In this document: positions 60,185-64,000 of the stretch, piece by piece
Position numbering within the stretch: the first letter of the stretch is position 1
Layout: every line of letters starts with the position of its first letter
DNA from: Desulfovibrio legallii
GTDB taxonomy: Bacteria > Desulfobacterota > Desulfovibrionia > Desulfovibrionales > Desulfovibrionaceae
Assembly (NCBI RefSeq): GCF_900102485.1
Contig: NZ_FNBX01000003.1
Coordinates: forward strand, 62,001-126,000
DNA: 64,000 bases
Direction: 5' to 3'
Notes under the pieces: generated by a model
Database searches by the model: none
The model's input: the letters and a program-made list of their open reading frames with translations, nothing else
Told to the model about the DNA's origin: nothing
Program-made: the position numbers and the translations under genes

Positions 60185-62560
60185 ATGATCCATGCCCGCA
60201 CGCTGCAGTCCCTGGAATTTTCTTGCATAACCGAATACCTGGCCGCCTGCTGCGTTTCTGACGTAGGGCGGCAGCGCGCCCTGAGCCTCGCGCCCCTGCC
60301 CGACGCCGCTGCAGTAACCCACGCTGCGCGCCTGTATGAGGAAGCGGCCGTCTGGGCCGCCACGCCGCTGCCTGGGGGGGCGGCCTTCAGCTTCGGCGCT
60401 TTTCCCGATGTGAGCGGCCTGCTGCACAGCATGGACGCCCCCCGCGCGCCCCAGCCGGATGTGGACGCCTTCTGGGCCTTGCGCCAGGTGCTGCGGCTGG
60501 CGCGGGACGCTCACGCCGCCATTGCCGTGCCCGACGCGCCGGACCGCTGGCCCCACCTGCTGGCCCTGGCCCAGGCCGCGCCCCTGCCTGTGCAGCTTAC
60601 CGCCGCCCTGCTGCGTTGCGTTTCGGACGACGGCCTGCTGCGCGACGAAAGCTCGCCGGAGCTCTACCGCCTGCGCACGGAGCTGCGCCGTCTGCATCAG
60701 AACTGCATGCGCAAGGTCAAGGATTATGCCCTGCAGTACAATATGCTGGCCTACCTGCAGGACGAATTCATGACCCTCTCTTCGGACCGCTATGTGCTGC
60801 CCCTCAAAGCCAATTTCAAAGGCCGCATGCAGGGCATCATCCACGATTGGTCCCAAACCGGCGAAACCTGCTATTTTGAGCCCATGTTCCTGGTAGAGAT
60901 CAACAACCGTCTTCAGGAACTCAAACGCGAGGAGCGCGAGGAAGAACGCAAGGTTCTTGCCTACCTGCGCGACCTGCTGGCGGCGGAGCTTCCCGGCGCG
61001 CGCGCCGCGCTGGACCTTCTGGCTGCGCTGGATATCCTTCAGGCCAAGCGCGTTCTGGCCCAGCGGCTTCATGCCCGCTGCCTGCCCCTGGCCCCGGTGG
61101 AGGAAGGCATCCAGCTGCTGGAGGCCCGCCACCCCCTGCTGGCCCTGCGTCAGACGGAGACGCCCTCCGTCGGCGGTTCGGCCGCCCCGCGCGAGAACGT
61201 GCGGCCCCTGGACATCGTGCTGCGCCCCGGCGAGCGCGCCCTGGTCATCACCGGCGGCAACGCCGGCGGCAAAACCGTGTGCCTCAAAACGCTGGGCCTC
61301 ATTGCGGCCATGACGTTGAGCGGCCTGCCCGTGCCCGTGGGCAAGGGTTCGCACCTGCCCTGGTTCAGCCGGCTGGACGCCTTTATCGGCGACGAGCAGA
61401 GCCTGGCGGACAACGTTTCCACCTTCACGGCCCAGATTGAGCATCTGGCCAAGGCCTGGAAGCACCTGGACGCCAGCGGCCTGGTGCTGCTGGACGAATT
61501 CGGCGCGGGCACGGATCCGGCCCAGGGCGCGGCGCTGGCCCAGGCGGTACTTGACGAATTGCTGGACAAACATACCTTTGTGCTGGCGGCCACGCATTTT
61601 CCCGCACTCAAAAGCTACGCCCTGACCCGCGAGGGGGCCAGGGCCGCTTCCATGCTCTTCGACCCGCAGAGCAAAAAGCCGCTGTTCAAACTGGCCTACG
61701 ACCAGGTGGGCGCCAGCCAGGCGCTGGATGTGGCGCGCGAGCACGGCCTGCCGGAGGGCATTATCCGCCGGGCCGAGCACTATCTGCTCCAGGACGGCCA
61801 GGACGCCACGGCCCTGCTGACCCGGCTCAACGCCCTGGCAGCGGAACGTGAAGCCGAGCTCGCCGCCCTGCGCGCCGCAGAGGAAAAAGCCTGCAACCAG
61901 GCCCGGCAGGACCACGAGCGACTGGAGCGGGAACGCGCCGCCCTGCACGACGCAGTGCGGGCCAAGGCCGGGGAGCTCATGCGCGCCTGGAAGGAAGGCC
62001 GCGCCACCCACAAGCAGGCCTTAAAAGAAATGTCCCGCCTGCGGGCGGAGCTGGCCAGCCCCGCCGTTGCGGAGGCCTCGGTGCTGCCCGTGCCGCAGGC
62101 CTTCACGCCGGGGCAGCAGGTGCTGCACACGGCGTTCAACAAGCGCGGCGTGGTGACGGACGTGGACGCGCGCCGCCAGCGGGTGCGCCTGGATCTGAAC
62201 GGCGTAAGCCTGTGGGCCGCCATGAAGGACGTGCGCCTGCCCGGCGCATCAGCCGCCGCACCGCCCCAGCCCGCCTCCGGGCGGTCAGGCCGCGTGCCGC
62301 TTTCCGGCAGCGAACCCGCCTCCTTGAGCCTGGACTTGCGCGGCCAGCGGGCCGACGCGGCCCTGGCCGAGCTGGAGCGTTTTCTGGATAAGGCCCTGCT
62401 GGCGGGCTTTGCCGAAGTGGAAGTGGTGCACGGGCGCGGCACGGGCGCACTGCGCCGCCAGGTGCACGAATTTTTGCGCGCTTCGCCGGCCGTGGCCGGA
62501 TTTGCCGTTGCCCCCGAAGACCGCGGCGGCGACGGCATGACCATCGTCCGGCTGCGCTGA
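60185..62560 (+). CDS. mutS2: Endonuclease MutS2
   Basis: 791 residues. MutS-like ATPase core without a mismatch-recognition domain, plus a C-terminal Smr nuclease domain. Walker A is ITGGNAGGKTVCLKTLG (about 354-370), where the common form is GPNTGGKT. DAFIGDEQSLADNVSTFTAQI, LVLLDEFGAGTDPAQGAALA and AATHFPALKSYA follow. A basic coiled coil is at about 530-610, and the Smr part starts LSLDLRGQRADAALAELE and has HGRGTGALRR. The family suppresses homeologous recombination and, in some bacteria, acts on collided ribosomes. The nearby rpsU and yqeY fit the second role. GAGG lies 9 bases before the ATG. Confidence 0.95.
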   Translation: MIHARTLQSLEFSCITEYLAACCVSDVGRQRALSLAPLPDAAAVTHAARLYEEAAVWAATPLPGGAAFSFGAFPDVSGLLHSMDAPRAPQPDVDAFWALRQVLRLARDAHAAIAVPDAPDRWPHLLALAQAAPLPVQLTAALLRCVSDDGLLRDESSPELYRLRTELRRLHQNCMRKVKDYALQYNMLAYLQDEFMTLSSDRYVLPLKANFKGRMQGIIHDWSQTGETCYFEPMFLVEINNRLQELKREEREEERKVLAYLRDLLAAELPGARAALDLLAALDILQAKRVLAQRLHARCLPLAPVEEGIQLLEARHPLLALRQTETPSVGGSAAPRENVRPLDIVLRPGERALVITGGNAGGKTVCLKTLGLIAAMTLSGLPVPVGKGSHLPWFSRLDAFIGDEQSLADNVSTFTAQIEHLAKAWKHLDASGLVLLDEFGAGTDPAQGAALAQAVLDELLDKHTFVLAATHFPALKSYALTREGARAASMLFDPQSKKPLFKLAYDQVGASQALDVAREHGLPEGIIRRAEHYLLQDGQDATALLTRLNALAAEREAELAALRAAEEKACNQARQDHERLERERAALHDAVRAKAGELMRAWKEGRATHKQALKEMSRLRAELASPAVAEASVLPVPQAFTPGQQVLHTAFNKRGVVTDVDARRQRVRLDLNGVSLWAAMKDVRLPGASAAAPPQPASGRSGRVPLSGSEPASLSLDLRGQRADAALAELERFLDKALLAGFAEVEVVHGRGTGALRRQVHEFLRASPAVAGFAVAPEDRGGDGMTIVRLR

Positions 62561-62653
62561 TCCGCCCCGCCCGGCGGGAAGGGCCCGCCGTGGCCGCCGC
62601 GCTGCTGCAAACCGCGCGGGCCAAACAATTGCCCCAGGTGGAACGTCGCCGTC

Positions 62654-64000
62654 ATGCAATCCAAAGATGCCATTCGCGCCATCAAAGAGCGCCTCAACAT
62701 CGTGGACGTGGTGCGCCGCTATGTGGAGCTGAAGCGCAACGGCCCGCGCTGGATGGCCCCCTGCCCTTTCCACCAGGAAACCAAGCCCTCCTTTTCCGTC
62801 AATGAAGACCAGGGCCTGTTTTACTGCTTTGGCTGCCACGCCTCAGGTGACGTTTTTGATTTTTACAGTCGCATCAATGGGCTGGACTTTAAAGAGACAC
62901 TTGAACAATTGGCGGCGGAAGCGGGCGTTGCCCTGGAGAGCGGCCCCGCCGACCCCCGGCGGCAGGGGGAGGAAAGGCGGCGGCGCTCCGCGCGGCAGCA
63001 GATGCTGCGCATGTACGAGCTGGCGTCGGCGCATTTTGCGGCCGCGCTGCGCGGCCCCGCGGCCGCCGCTTGCCGGGCCTATGTGGAACGGCGCGGCCTC
63101 AGCGCGGAAATTGTGGAGCGCTTCGGCCTGGGCTGGGCCGCCCAGGAATGGCAATCCCTGGGCGAGGCCCTGCGCCGCGCCGGCTTTGACGAGCGCATGG
63201 CCGTGGAGGCCGGGTTGCTGGGCCGCTCGGACAAGGGACGGGCGTACGACCGCTTCCGTGGGCGGCTTATCTTTCCCATCAAAAACCTCTCCAACCAGAT
63301 CATTGCCTTCGGCGGGCGGATCATCGACGACGCGGACGAGGCCAAGTACATCAACAGCGCCGATACGCCCCTGTACAAAAAAGGCGAACACCTTTACGGC
63401 CTGGCCCAGGCCCGGCGGGGCATCGTCACCAAGGGGGAGGCCCTGCTTACCGAGGGCTACATGGACGTGCTGACCCTGCACCAGTTCGGCTACGACAATG
63501 CCGTGGGCGTGCTGGGCACGGCCCTCACGCCGGAGCAGATCAAACGCCTTTCAGGCTTTACTTCAAAAATTATTCTGCTCTTCGACGGTGACCGCGCCGG
63601 GCGCAAGGCGGCCCTGCGCTCCAGCGAGATGCTCCTTGTGCGCGGGCTTTCCTGCCAGGTAGTGCTCCTGCCCGAAGGCGAGGACATTGACAGCCTGCTG
63701 CGCGGCCCCGGCCCGGAAGCCTTTGCGCAGCTGCGGGCAGAGGCTCCGGATGGGCTGCGCTTCTGTGTGGACGTGCTCAAATCCCTGGCCCCGCGCGAAA
63801 CCGTGGAATGGGCCCGCAATTTCCTGCGTCAGGTCAGCATGCCGGAGCTGCTCAGCCCCTACGTTTCCCGCCTGGCGGCCCAGTTGCAGCTTTCGGAGAC
63901 GGAGCTGCGCGAGGGCCTCGCGCCCCGGCGCGACGCGGCAGGCCGGGAAGCCCCGCGCGCACCCAGCCGGGGCAGCGTGCGCGATCGGGAAATCCTCATG
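62654..64000 (+). CDS. dnaG: DNA primase (C-terminus beyond window)
   Basis: 449 residues visible and open at the edge. N-terminal zinc-binding domain CHC2: Cys37, His40, Cys58, Cys61 (APCPFHQETKPSF and YCFGCHASGD). The RNA polymerase domain has FRGRLIFPIKN and GEHLYGL. The TOPRIM motifs are TEGYMDVLTL and LLFDGDRAGRKA. The helicase-binding C-terminal domain is mostly outside. The start lacks a strong ribosome site. Next in order one would expect rpoD. Confidence 0.96.
   Translation, partial: MQSKDAIRAIKERLNIVDVVRRYVELKRNGPRWMAPCPFHQETKPSFSVNEDQGLFYCFGCHASGDVFDFYSRINGLDFKETLEQLAAEAGVALESGPADPRRQGEERRRRSARQQMLRMYELASAHFAAALRGPAAAACRAYVERRGLSAEIVERFGLGWAAQEWQSLGEALRRAGFDERMAVEAGLLGRSDKGRAYDRFRGRLIFPIKNLSNQIIAFGGRIIDDADEAKYINSADTPLYKKGEHLYGLAQARRGIVTKGEALLTEGYMDVLTLHQFGYDNAVGVLGTALTPEQIKRLSGFTSKIILLFDGDRAGRKAALRSSEMLLVRGLSCQVVLLPEGEDIDSLLRGPGPEAFAQLRAEAPDGLRFCVDVLKSLAPRETVEWARNFLRQVSMPELLSPYVSRLAAQLQLSETELREGLAPRRDAAGREAPRAPSRGSVRDREILM

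Overview
The window looks like part of the chromosome of a Desulfovibrio-type sulfate reducer (Desulfovibrionaceae). Three things suggest this: high GC, the order hup - rpsU - yqeY - mutS2 - dnaG, and an S21 protein of the form [31 protein letters not shown]. There are also abundant stand-alone response regulators and a nadC-nadA-nadB operon. The genus is inferred from general knowledge; no database search was possible. No prophage, insertion sequence, CRISPR array or rRNA operon is visible. The only tRNA seen is tRNA-Pro(CGG).

Layout. 1-5929 (minus): a two-component phosphorelay beside a TauE/SafE-type anion exporter. It has a sensor kinase, two stand-alone receivers, a small ChpT-like phosphotransfer protein, and a receiver-kinase hybrid that runs off the left edge. 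6197-8510 (minus): MgtE magnesium transporter followed by a LuxR-type response regulator. 8747-16245 (plus): nadC-nadA-nadB, an unknown anchored protein, an RlmI-like methyltransferase and an aminotransferase. 16476-20208 (plus): a DUF1844 protein, argC, hypD-hypE. 20480-30195 (plus): a chemotaxis operon (cheB, HEAT-repeat protein, cheR, parA-like, extended cheW, cheY, cheA). 30535-41923: rpmB, rhomboid, hslU, tpx, prmA, a methyltransferase-YcaO pair, an HlyD-type protein, a lipoprotein and cfa. 42055-45378 (minus): a LapG-like periplasmic protease followed by a membrane protein with a degenerate HD-GYP domain. 45731-50551 (minus): metN-metI-metQ and a type III glutamine synthetase. 51704-64000 (plus): argG-argH, a HisD-like remnant protein, a second EF-G, rsmA, hup, rpsU, yqeY, mutS2 and partial dnaG.

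The most unusual features are outside or between the ordinary genes. A roughly 125-147 bp structured repeat occurs six times in intergenic spaces (A 17927, B 33426, C 38232, D 40674, E 45591, F 58676). It carries up to four hairpins. Its terminal palindrome shows compensatory base changes between copies. In three copies it supplies the TAG stop codon of the adjacent gene. A second hairpin repeat flanks rpmB on both sides in opposite orientation. A paired-hairpin terminator-like module occurs at about 787-835 and 34189-34242. The 505-bp gap before mutS2 contains a perfect 19-bp inverted repeat enclosing further hairpins, which makes it a candidate structured RNA.

Among the proteins, the best candidates for an unusual system are three. 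The first is the LapG-like protease with a degenerate HD-GYP partner, where pseudomonads use LapD with degenerate GGDEF/EAL domains. The second is the chemotaxis operon, which contains a HEAT-repeat protein and an overlapping ParA-CheW pair that resembles ParC/ParP. The third is the receiver/ChpT-like phosphorelay beside TauE.
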